From Prunus persica (lineage: Eukaryota > Streptophyta > Magnoliopsida > Rosales > Rosaceae), in NCBI RefSeq assembly GCF_000346465.2, contig NC_034010.1, forward strand, positions 12,072,945 through 12,136,944: a DNA stretch of 64,000 nucleotides, in the 5' to 3' direction. This document shows, one piece after another, positions 10,801 through 19,726 of this stretch. The position numbers were made by a program, and so were the translations under genes. Position 1 is the first letter of the stretch; the number at the start of each line of letters is the position of its first letter. The notes under the pieces are model-generated. The model was not told the DNA's origin. It did not search any database and worked only from the letters and a program-made list of their open reading frames with translations.

Positions 10801-11864
10801 AAGGTTTACAAGCTGCACAAAGCTCTATATGGCTTGAAATAGGCACCAAGAGCTTGGTATAGTGAAATTGATGGTTATTTTGCTGAGTGTGGTTTCACAA
10901 AGAGTCAAAGTGAGGCTACCCTTCATGTCAAGACAAGAGGTGAAGCAAGCATCCTGATAGTGTCTATCTATGTAGATGACATAGTCTACACTGGAAATAA
11001 CCAAGCAATGTTGGAAGAATTCAAGCAAGATATGATGGAGAAATATGAGATGACAGATTTGGGACTCTTGCACCATTTTTTGGGGATGGGAGTGACTGTA
11101 AACCTGTGGCTATCCTTCTTGTTCCAACTGAAAAATTAAGTAAGGATGATGGGAGTGGTTCCACAAATGAGGAGCAATATAGAAAGATCGTTGGAAGTCT
11201 GCTGTATCTCACAGCTACAAGACCTGATATTATGTTTGCAACTAGCTTGCTTGCAAGGTTTATGCACTGCCCCACCACCAAACATCTTGGAACAGCAAAA
11301 CGGGTTCTTAGATATGTGAAAGGAACACTTGACTATGGTCTGGAGTATGTGAAGGGAAAAGAGGCAGTTCTAATTAGCTATTGTGACAGTGACTGGAATG
11401 GCTCAGTGGATGATAGCAAGAGCACTTCTGGATATGCATTTTCTTTTGGAAGTGGAGTGTTTGCTTGGGCTTCAGTCAAACAGAACTGCGTTGCACTCTC
11501 TACTGCAGAGGTAGAATACATTAGTGCCTCTGAAGCAACAACACAAGCTATTTGGTTGAGATATGTTTTGGAAGATTTCGGAGAATTTCAAACAGAGGCC
11601 ATACCACTAGACTGTGATAGCATCTCAGCTATTGCCATTACAAAGAACCTTGTGTTCCACCAGAAAACCAAGCATATTGATCGAAGGTACCATTTTATTA
11701 AAGATGCTTTGCAAGAAGGAATTGTGGATTTGATCTATTGTCCTACGAATGAGCAGCTAGCAGACATTTTTACAAAGGCTCTAGCTAAAGATCGTTTATG
11801 CTATCTTAGAGAGAAGCTCGGTGTGAAATCAGCTCACAACTTAAAGGGGAGTGTTGAAATATAA
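7869..11864 (+). pseudogene. Broken Copia-1 gag-pol polyprotein
   Basis: Reading starts at the ATG at 7869 but stops early (a TGA where a Trp codon is expected near 7976). Later pieces are: gag with zinc knuckle (8109-8741, ending in an in-frame TAG just before the ARDC part of the knuckle), protease with DSGCSNHMTG preceded by TAG in place of Trp near 8866, integrase HHCC then catalytic region with RSDKGGEF and NGVVERKN (to about 10275, frameshift near 9380), reverse transcriptase with [10 protein letters not shown] and YVDDI (stop near 10841 in LK*AP), a deletion near 11095 that joins the HHFLGMG motif directly to a later segment, and RNase H with the ADIFTKAL end. The family resembles TNT1-94-like plant elements. 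It could not mobilise itself. Confidence 0.9.
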
Positions 11865-12172
11865 GTAGTCAACTGATAGAAAATGTAACTAAACCTATTT
11901 AGCTAATGGTGTATTCACTTAGTCACTAAAATGACAGGTGTTAGGCTTGAGTAGTGAAAGGCTGTACAAGCCACGTGTAATGTTTCTAGAAAGCAATTTT
12001 AGATGAAGGGCTGTGATACAAAGCATGTAATTGTATCCAGCTGGTCTTTCTAACTAAAATATAGCACACACAGAGTCTGCTCTTTTCGATTAGAGTATTA
12101 AAATACAAAGCTTCTGTTCAATCGATTCTTCGTGTATTCTCTTTGCTCTCTCCACTATTCTTCACAAAAACA
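11852..12172 (+). repeat. Copia-1 3' LTR
   Basis: Starts tgttgaaata directly after the purine tract and ends aaaaaca. It is followed by the CTGGG target duplication at 12173-12177. Confidence 0.93.
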
Positions 12173-12177
12173 CTGGG

Positions 12178-12520
12178 ACACTTAGATCACTGGGGCTTTT
12201 GTCTGTGTTTGATTTGCAAGATTCTTCAGCTGCAGCTCACTTCATCCCATCGAGATCCAGGTAGCCTTAATTGTATTTCTAACTCAAGCAGTCTGAGACA
12301 TTTCTCAGATGAGAGCAACAATCAAAGTGGGACTGGATGAGATTTCTACACTAAAGAAAGCAGATTTTCACAACCCCTCAGATTGCTTGGTTGGTAACCT
12401 GAGCTCGAGCCAGGATCTTCAGTCTCAGTGTACCTCTGCCAGCCTAGGCGACTCCCAGGCTTTCTCCAGGCAATACCTGGCAGACAACTCAGGTTTGCAA
12501 CTAGGATGCATTGTTGAGGT
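12178..12520 (+). pseudogene. ARF5/MONOPTEROS-like exon fragment, part B
   Basis: Continues the ARF fragment interrupted by Copia-1. Two frames carry recognisable ARF5-type text: LTSSHRDPG, CISNSSSLRHFSDESNN, then after a frame change KKADFHNPSDCLVGNLSS, SQCTSASLGDSQAFSR and LADNSG. This is the Gln/Ser-rich middle region that precedes the PB1 domain; the PB1 domain itself is absent. Frame breaks mean it is non-functional. Confidence 0.72.
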
Positions 12521-13173
12521 GTTTCTCGCTTGATGGTGCCTGATATATTGATCTTATTGTGCATTCAGAAAACTCAAGCTATCTTAGTTGATCTTATTGT
12601 ACAACATTTGTGTTTGATGTACTTCCGGTCTCTGAAAGAGGTTATAAAACTAAATGGTTTATTTATCCATACTTTTCCTGGCTTAAAAAGCCTGAGGCCA
12701 CAGAATTGAAATTACCAGTACAAAGATATTTGATAACTGATTCTTCAACTTCTTGGAGGAAAACCCAGACCATGCTAACAAGCTAGGATCAGAGAAGGTC
12801 ATACATATTTGGATGCTAAAATACATCAAATATTGAATGCCTTAATACATTCAAGAATACACTATGATTCTTTCATTTCCTAACAAGTCATTGTCCAGAG
12901 AACAGAACAGCTAATATCTCCTAAAATAGAAATCAAGAAATAAAGTAGCTTTTAAATTACAAAACAGATTCTACCTCCAGCTTGCTTGCAGTCAGGAAAA
13001 TAAGCAATTGATGACGCCCTTATTGCGACCTTGAAGGAATTTCATGAAGATGTTAAAAAGTAATTAAGCCACACAAATTTTGTGCACTTAATGTCAAAAA
13101 TTAGCTCAAGTAATTACAAGATATTCACATTGAATCCATACAGAAAAACCAAAAGCAGCAGATGATACACACA
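12521..13173. other. Non-coding stretch, no recognised content
   Basis: May include ARF intron sequence at its left end. I see no gene, LTR or clear repeat in it. Confidence 0.5.
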
Positions 13174-13461
13174 TCAAGCACGTCTCTTACGAAGATGCCA
13201 AGAGTTAGGTTCATGGTATCTATCATATAGCAGTTCAATATGTTCTTGATGCTTGCGCTTGCTCATCTTGGTGGGATCTGCCACTTTGAAGAACCTGTGC
13301 CAGTTCCACGAGCCATTGGGGTCGACGACCGTCACCTCGCGCATGTACTCCTTTGTGGTCATAACCAGCTCATGGTAGATCACCCAAGCTGGTTGTCTCT
13401 GGAAGACGGCGCTGCTTGGGTGTATATAAACAGGTTGGTTCTCCACTAGGGTTTTATACAC
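13174..13461 (-). pseudogene. DEAH-box splicing helicase C-terminal fragment
   Basis: The minus strand encodes [48 protein letters not shown] and [11 protein letters not shown] before a stop. This is the C-terminal tail of DEAH-box pre-mRNA splicing helicases of the PRP22/DHX8 group. The usual KWLVELAP-like stretch is garbled by two compensating frameshifts, and no helicase core or further exon is visible. Intact genes of this group are over 1000 residues, so this is a captured or duplicated relic. Confidence 0.8.
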
Positions 13462-14040
13462 AAACTTATGCTAGGTTTTTATACACAAACTTATCCTAGA
13501 GCTTACATTGGCATGTCAATCAATGAAAACTGTTAAAGGCGATGGTAGGATGTGTAATATGCCATCTGAATTTCCATATCAACTTTTAAAACAGTTTTGC
13601 CAAGAAAAACAATTGCGGTATCAAAATGCCTAACATGTCCGCACAAGAGAGCCCATTTGAAGAGCATATACTGGCAATTTAGCTATACACAAAAGAGTAG
13701 CTATAATTTATAAAGATACTATACTTAACCACTGAAAAAATGGTGGAAAAAAGCACTTCTGCTAATAATGCTCTGAAAACAGTGTATGTAGTAACATCAA
13801 CATGACAACTCGTAATGACCTATTCGCTGCTCAGGTACCATATATCTAGATTTTAAAACCCAAACTAGGCCTGAACAACATTTCAACATTTCCATCAAGT
13901 ACAGACAGCAAAAGGCATGCCTAATCCACGACTACTGCAAAAATACAATGTACCAAACATGAGCAAACCTAGAACATTAATCTACATCTTTTAAAACCAT
14001 TCATGCACATGTGAAACCAGAAAAAAAGATGCATGCAACC
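13462..14040. other. Non-coding, breakpoint region before RLP copy 2
   Basis: No recognised gene. It contains a short tandem duplication (ttttatacacaaacttatg and ttttatacacaaacttatcc) at about 13452-13496. Similarity to the RLP begins abruptly at 14041. Confidence 0.5.
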
Positions 14041-15125
14041 ATGAATAACAACGCTTTTTCCGGAAAAATTCCCATGACAATAGGCTCTTTATTTCAAATG
14101 CAAACTTTGAAATTAAGAAGTAACCAATTTGTTGGAGAATTGCCTTCATCGTTGAAGAACTGCGCAAGTTTAGAAGTTATTGATCTGGGATACAATAAAT
14201 TATCAGGACCAATACCTACATGGTTAGGCGTGAGCTTCAAGAATTTGGTTGTCCTGATGCTTTCCACCAATCAATTCAATGGAAGCATGCCCTCACAATT
14301 ATGCCATCTAACACACATTCAAATTATGGATTTCTCTATGAACAACATCTCTGGAAGCATACCCAAATGCCTCAACAATTTGACTACTCTGGCTCAAAAA
14401 GGAAATCCAAGTCTATCCAGCACACATTCTTATATCAGAGTTATGGTAATAACACAGCTGCTGGTGCTAATTATGAGGATGATGCAAGCTTCATATGGAA
14501 AGGAAGAATGCAGACATACAAAAGCACTTTGGGACTTGTGAAGAGAATTGATCTCTCAAGCAATAGATTAACAGGGGAGATTCCAAGTGAAATCACTCAT
14601 CTTGTTGAGTTGATTTCTTTAAACCTTTCAAGAAACCGGTTAACAGGTCAAATAACTCCAGAGATTGGAAATTTGCAGTCATTGGATTCTCTTGATTTGT
14701 CAAGAAACCGGATAGATGGAAGAATTCCGACAAGCCTTGCTCGGATAGATCGTCTTAGTTTCTTGGACTTGTCATATAACAACTTGTCTGGCAAAATACC
14801 AACAGGCACTCAGCTCCAAAGCTTTGATCCCCTTGATTATGCTGAAAATCCTCTACTATGTGGACCTCCACTTAAAAAGATGTGTGCTGATCAAAATGAG
14901 CAAACTGGCTTGAGCAATGAAGAGGATAAGGATGAGTTTATAACATTGGGATTTTACATCAGTATGGGGATTGGGTTTGCTGCTGGATTTTGGGGAGTTT
15001 GCAGCACTTTGATATTCAACAGGCCATGGAGATATACATACTTCAAGTTCTTGAATCATTTAAATAATTGGCTTTATGTGAAGATAGCTTTGATCAAGCG
15101 GCAACTAAAGCTAGCATATGCCTAA
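14041..15125 (+). pseudogene. RLP copy 2, 5'-truncated and frameshifted
   Basis: Matches RLP copy 1 from about 3846 to its stop: LRRs from NNAFSGKIPM onward, island region, C-cap, transmembrane helix and basic tail ending KLAYA. The signal peptide, N-cap and two thirds of the LRRs are missing. A one-base deletion near 14445 (atggt where copy 1 has atgggt) shifts the frame, so the two halves lie in different frames. An ATG at 14011 is breakpoint sequence, not a true start. Copy 2 has two extra codons (QTG) in the acidic linker and I/F substitutions in the tail relative to copy 1. Confidence 0.9.
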
Positions 15126-16122
15126 TAGATAAGCTCGCAACGGTACTCTTTCTCTCTCATCGTTAATTTGGTTTTATAATTATTTTCTTATTGCATTTTT
15201 TCTTTTCTCCAAATTGACGGGTATTAATTTGTTTACTTTGATATTTAGCTGCAGCATCTAAATTAGGAGAAAAGTAGCTGTAGCTGAATGCCTCCTTTCA
15301 GTTCAAGTGTTGAAGATTGCCAGTACGCGCACGCATAGGTATCTGGAGAAGAGTTTATGAGTTAATTTGGAGTGCTCAGTAGGAATAAATATGAGTTATA
15401 TTAGTGTTAATTACTTGTCAAAATAATTAATTCAGAGTTCTCCGATTATTATTATTATTATTTTTTGTTTGTTGAGAGAAATAAACATATCGATTTTAAT
15501 CCAATCTCACTCCGATTAATGTATTAATTCCAGCTATAGTGTTATTTTAATTAACTAAACCAAAGCCAAAGCAGACTTGATTTCAAATTACAATGTGTGG
15601 CTCTGTTTTGGTCATCTATTTGCAACGTACAGCTTCTCCTTGTAAATTGGGGGTCAGCTTCTCCTTGTAAATGTGTGGCTCTGTTTTGGTCATTCTTTCC
15701 TTTCATAATTCAATATCTTGTTTTGGGCACATGGTAGAAGATGCATTTTTGTAAACAGACTTTTTGTATTTGGTCAGGCTTGCAGTGCTCTATTTTGTGG
15801 ATTTTAAGATTGTAGTAGGCTTACTTGTGAGCTGCAAAATGCCTTGTACCAAAGTTTATGTATAAAATGTGTGCTAAATCTTGTGTGTGGAGTACAAGAA
15901 TGAAGGTCTTCCTGGAAAAGCAATCACAAGCATTTTCTCTCTTTTCAATTTGTAGAAATGTTCAAGTTCTTGCCCATTACTTGCAGTTGCAGATATATAG
16001 TGTTGTGTAGCATAAAGGCTCCAACATATGCAATTCCATCAAGGCTTGCAGGCCAATCACTGCTGTCTCTTGGATATTACAAACATTTGTAGAGCCATAA
16101 TGAAAACTTGATAGGCTAGCAA
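15126..16122 (+). repeat. RLP 3' flank, second copy
   Basis: Counterpart of 4924-5910. It contains an additional local duplication near 15620-15690, where the cagcttctccttgtaaat piece and the ctctgttttggtcat piece each occur twice. No gene is seen. Confidence 0.85.
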
Positions 16123-16230
16123 GGGGCTTGTGGCTCAAGCGGTTAAGAGCATCTATCCCTGCACTCGAGGTCTTAGATGTGATTCCCTCCTCCCAATGTC
16201 GCTTGTAACAAAAAACAAATAAAAAACTTG
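16123..16230 (+). mobile_element. tRNA-derived SINE-like element, second copy
   Basis: Same unit as 5911-6013, with box-A-like tggctcaagcgg and an A-rich end. The TRIM element begins immediately after it. Confidence 0.6.
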
Positions 16231-16234
16231 ATAG

Positions 16235-16789
16235 GCCCACTACTAGCAACACTGATATTGTCCCCAACTTAACCACCTATAAAGCCCAGTTGGTGTGGGG
16301 TTTTATCACCAAAGGCCTAGGTGATATTAGTAGTAGAACCATTCATTATATATTGTATTTTATTTAATCAAGTTTCCGATGTTTGACTCATTCTTCAACA
16401 CGCCCCTTCACGTAGGACCACCACATAGCAGGCCACACCTGGAGCCAAGTCCACATTAGAGTCAAACATTCACGCCCAACACGTGAGCACCACGTATTGG
16501 GTAAAGGGTAAGGGTAAACATTCAAGCCGAACATGTGAACACCACATATTGGGTAAGGATAGAGACCCAATTCAGGCTCAGTCAATCAAACCTGCTCTGA
16601 TACCATGTTAAATTCAGAGAGACGGGCTATCTGCCCACTACTAGAAACACTGATATTGCCCCCAATTACAAAGCCCAGTTGGTGTGAGGTTTTATCACAA
16701 AAGGCATTGGTGATATCAGTAGTAGAACCATTCATTATATATTTTATTTTATTTAATCAAGTTTCCGATGTGGGACTCATTCTTCAACA
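16235..16789 (-). mobile_element. TRIM: miniature LTR retrotransposon without genes
   Basis: Two direct repeats, 16235-16400 and 16606-16789, flank about 205 bp of non-coding sequence. The sequence gctctgatacca at 16594-16605 is the reverse complement of the tRNA-iMet primer site and abuts the right repeat, while ccccttcac after the left repeat is an inverted purine tract. The element is therefore on the minus strand and lacks gag-pol. The outer 27 bp of the left LTR are missing and the neighbouring host sequence is deleted, judging by the empty site near 6095. The right LTR is intact (tgttaaattc to cttcaaca). Confidence 0.85.
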
Positions 16790-16874
16790 ATGTCCACCAA
16801 TTTTAGCAGATACCCTTTTGGACAATGTTGAATAGAGCACTTAACTTGATTGTTAATGACTAGGGCCCCTAATA

Positions 16875-16913
<39 letters not shown>

Positions 16914-17090
16914 AGAGTTGAAGAAGAAAGACAGAGTATTTTTAGAGAGATTTGTATATTGATCTTTTCATCATGACTGATTACAATAATGACTCTGTTA
17001 TATACAGAGTTAATCCTGGATTCTGTTATATACAGAGTTGAAGAAGTAACATTCGGATGATCACCATTCAATACATGGCCTTCCTCCTAA
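16790..17090. other. Array flank with GA microsatellite
   Basis: Starts with sequence matching 6095-6180, then a GA dinucleotide run at 16879-16910, then a short stretch holding two copies of ctgttatatacagagtt (about 16996-17040). No gene is seen. Confidence 0.6.
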
Positions 17091-17300
17091 ATGTCAACGT
17101 GCAATATTGAACTTTGGGTTAAAGTAGCTTGAATTCCCCCAACATCATGACATTGTATGACCTTTGTACTGATGGAGCCTCGAAGCAAATGATCGACAAA
17201 CGTCTAGATCCAAGAACAATCAAATGAGAATGACAAACATCTAAATCCAACTTCCAAGAACAAGCAAATGATCAACAAACATCTAGATCTATTTAATAAT
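17091..17300 (+). repeat. Copy of the MVD downstream flank
   Basis: Matches 38230-38400, which lies about 320 bp after the intact MVD stop: shared text includes aacatcatg, cattgtatgacctt and caaatgatcgacaaacgtc. This is non-genic flank, so it was copied as genomic DNA. Unit 1 carries the adjoining upstream part (6294-6693), so the MVD 3' region is split over two array units. Confidence 0.75.
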
Positions 17301-17451
17301 GCAGTCCCCCTCACCTAAGGTCCTAAAAATGAGGTCATGTGAGGTCCTCTTTAAAAACGGCCCTTAGATTAATCTAACGGCACATATCATAAATAATATT
17401 AACCCACACTCATACTCCTTGTTTTATTCAAACGCACGTTCAAACGCTTGT

Positions 17452-17803
17452 CTTCAGCTTCTCGCGATCTTTTGGCAGCATCGCCTGCAACTTCTCTAAC
17501 CTCTTTCTGAATCTCTTTCTCAATCTTGTCAAGCGTTTGAACGTAATGGCCAAATTTCATTGTAAATCAATTACATGCCACAGCATGCCATGATAAAATA
17601 AACAGCAGTGATTGGTGTAGTAAACCCTTTTAATGGTTCCAAATATCTGTCTGGTCTTTCGTAATCTTTTCTATGATGATAGAATGCAGCAGGTTTCAAT
17701 ATTTTCTGCATGATACTTAACATCTTCATTATCAATGTGATAATGTTATGTTCATTGCTTTAAAGTGTGGCCAGAGGTTAACATTTTTGCATGTTCTCTG
17801 CAG
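17452..17803 (+). repeat. ARF flank/intron segment, second copy
   Basis: Nearly identical to 6694-6999 up to about 17766, then continues to a splice acceptor (gttctctgcag) at 17803. A minus-strand reading, YVQTLDKIEKEIQKEVRE then GDAAKRSREAED, is open through 17452-17570 and looks like a charged coiled-coil exon. I do not recognise the protein; it could belong to a gene neighbouring the original ARF locus. Confidence 0.5.
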
Positions 17804-18084
17804 GTATATGGGTACAATAGTCGGTATTAGTGGAGGAATCTTTAAGCTACTCTGAGCTTTTACTAAGTGATCTTCATTATAATGAAGGTTCTTTCTGTTT
17901 GCTTTAAATGTTCAACAGTTGATTCTTCTACATTCACTTCATTAACAGGTAGAGTGGGATGAGCCAGGGTGTTGTGATAAACAGAACAGGGTTAGCTCAT
18001 GGGAAATTGAGACTCCTGAAAATCTTTTCATATTTCCTTCTCTGACTTCGAGTCTTAAACGACCATTACACTCTGGATTCTTGG
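17804..18084 (+). pseudogene. ARF5/MONOPTEROS-like exons, part 0 (end of DNA-binding region)
   Basis: One exon starts at 17804 with RYMGTIVGIS, the hallmark of the end of the ARF DNA-binding region, but it is internally deleted and jumps to a WRNL-like end. After an intron a second exon starts at 17949: VEWDEPGCC, NRVSSWEIETPENLFIFPS, SLKRPLHSGF. These exons directly precede the piece at 7084 in gene order. The sequence then passes into RLP copy 3 at about 18106. Confidence 0.8.
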
Positions 18085-18492
18085 GAAGTCTGTTAGATGT
18101 TTTTTGGGGTCCTGCAAGGTCGGTCCTCTTTTCCCAAAATGGCTTCAAACTCAAAATGATTCTTCCCAGCTTGATATTTCGAATGTTGGAATTTCTGATA
18201 TCTTTCCAAATTGGTTTTGGAGTCATTTTCGTAACGCATACCTTATTAATCTCTTACAGAACCTAATCAGAGGAATATTTACAAATTTGACAGTGGAGTT
18301 TGCACATTACCCAGAACTACATTTGACTTCGAACCAAATAGAAGGTCCAATTCCCTCAACTCTATCACAAGCCTCATATCTGGATATCTCTAATAATAAC
18401 ATTTCAGGGTCGCTTTCTTTCCTATGTGCAAGTGCAGATATGAGTTTAACATATCTTAATCTTTCAAGCAACAGTTTTTTTGGAGAACTTCC

Positions 18493-19165
18493 TGTTATAA
18501 AAAATAATAGTTTTCCTCTTTCCGTAAAGCCAAATACAAAACATTTATGTTATAAATAACATATAAACAAATTGGAAAGCTTTGAAGGTATAATGAAATT
18601 GAAGAAAACAAAATAATAGGTAAGTAAAAGGAAAATTAATAATAAGTAAGAAGGTGAGTTTGGTACGGTGAAGCACGTCAAAGACGCTGTCCTAAAGCCT
18701 TTGTAGCCTCCCTACGTGCAGGTACTGACGGTCTACAAGACTCCAAGATACGACCCCTTGTACACAAACTCAAGATTCGCTATGAGCACGTTCACAGACA
18801 GATATAGGTATCCAAGTCACATAACCATTGCCCAAAATAATAATAATAATAGTAGAGAATATATGTAAAAGTAGAAAAGGAGAGAATTAGAATGTGTATG
18901 TGATATTCTGATAATGTATTGTGTGTTATTGTGTATAATTGTGTGTATTCAAATGTGAAGGAGGAGTGGCCTTTTATAGGCATCCAAAAACATGTAACCT
19001 TCACCAACCATCAAAGTTCACCAACCAAAAAATTAAGGCTTTCACCAACCAGAAATAAAACTTGAATATTAAATATTTATAACCCCCACAATAAATAAAA
19101 TAAAACAAGCAAAATAATTAAATAAATAAAACGGTTAAATTTTAAAACCTTTTAAAATTCCAACA
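18493..19165 (-). mobile_element. Solo LTR (673 bp)
   Basis: Bounded by CTTCC at 18488-18492 and again at 19166-19170; removing it restores the RLP reading. It starts TG and ends CA. Read on the minus strand it begins TGTTGGAATTTT and has a TATA-like CCTATAAAAGG about 200 bp in, so it is probably minus-oriented. There are no internal genes and no second LTR, so it is the remnant of intra-element recombination. Confidence 0.88.
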
Positions 19166-19475
19166 CTTCCAAATTGTTGGAGCCATTTGGAGACTCTAGT
19201 CATGCTTGATTTGAGTAACAACGCTTTTTCCGGAAAAATTCCCATGACAATAGGCTCTTTATTTCAAATGCAAACTTTGAAATTAAGAAGCAACCAATTT
19301 GTTGGAGAATTGCCTTCATCGTTGAAGAACTGCGCAAGTTTAGAAGTTATTGATCTGGGATACAATAAATTATCAGGACCAATACCTACATGGTTAGGTG
19401 TGAGCTTCAAGAATTTGGTTATCCTGATGCTTTCCACCAATCATTTCAATGGAAGCATGCCCTCACAATTATGCC

Positions 19476-19719
19476 TATAAAGTTTAGATTTCCTCATGCC
19501 AAATAGTGTTGAGATTTTCTATATTTATACACAGTATGAATCAGTTACAGAAATTCAAAAGAGCTGATATCAAGGAGGCGTTACACTTGCTATGATCAAG
19601 GAAAGATTACAAAATAATTACAAGATTCTTAGGAAGGAGAGACTACAGCTGGTGCTAATATCATGGGTGATCTGCAGCTGTTACAGCTGCATTTGTAACA
19701 GTTGAAGGTGCAACTAATA
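19476..19719 (-). repeat. Copia-2 3' LTR
   Basis: Left-hand LTR (3' in element orientation), from tataaagttt to caactaata. It directly follows the ATGCC target duplication. Confidence 0.93.
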
Positions 19720-19726
19720 CGCCCCC

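Larger units (their letters stand above)
7416..12172 (+). mobile_element. Ty1/Copia LTR retrotransposon, defective (Copia-1)
   Basis: A 4757-bp element with LTRs at 7416-7741 and 11852-12172, TG...CA ends, a tRNA-iMet-type primer binding site at 7742, a purine tract (aaaggggag) at 11843-11851 and a 5-bp target duplication. Coding order is gag, protease, integrase, reverse transcriptase, RNase H, which defines Copia. By eye the LTRs differ at five positions plus one 5-bp indel over about 320 bp, so the insertion is fairly recent. It nevertheless carries several nonsense codons, a frameshift and an internal deletion. It interrupts the ARF fragment. Confidence 0.95.

Noticed and set aside
7416..12172. 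ARF5 fragment captured by the Copia element
   Set aside because: ARF sequence lies outside both LTRs and is split by the insertion; the element carries only its own genes.
14011..14541. 176-codon LRR frame as a short RLP gene
   Set aside because: The ATG is in unrelated breakpoint sequence, there is no signal peptide, and the real frame shifts near 14445.
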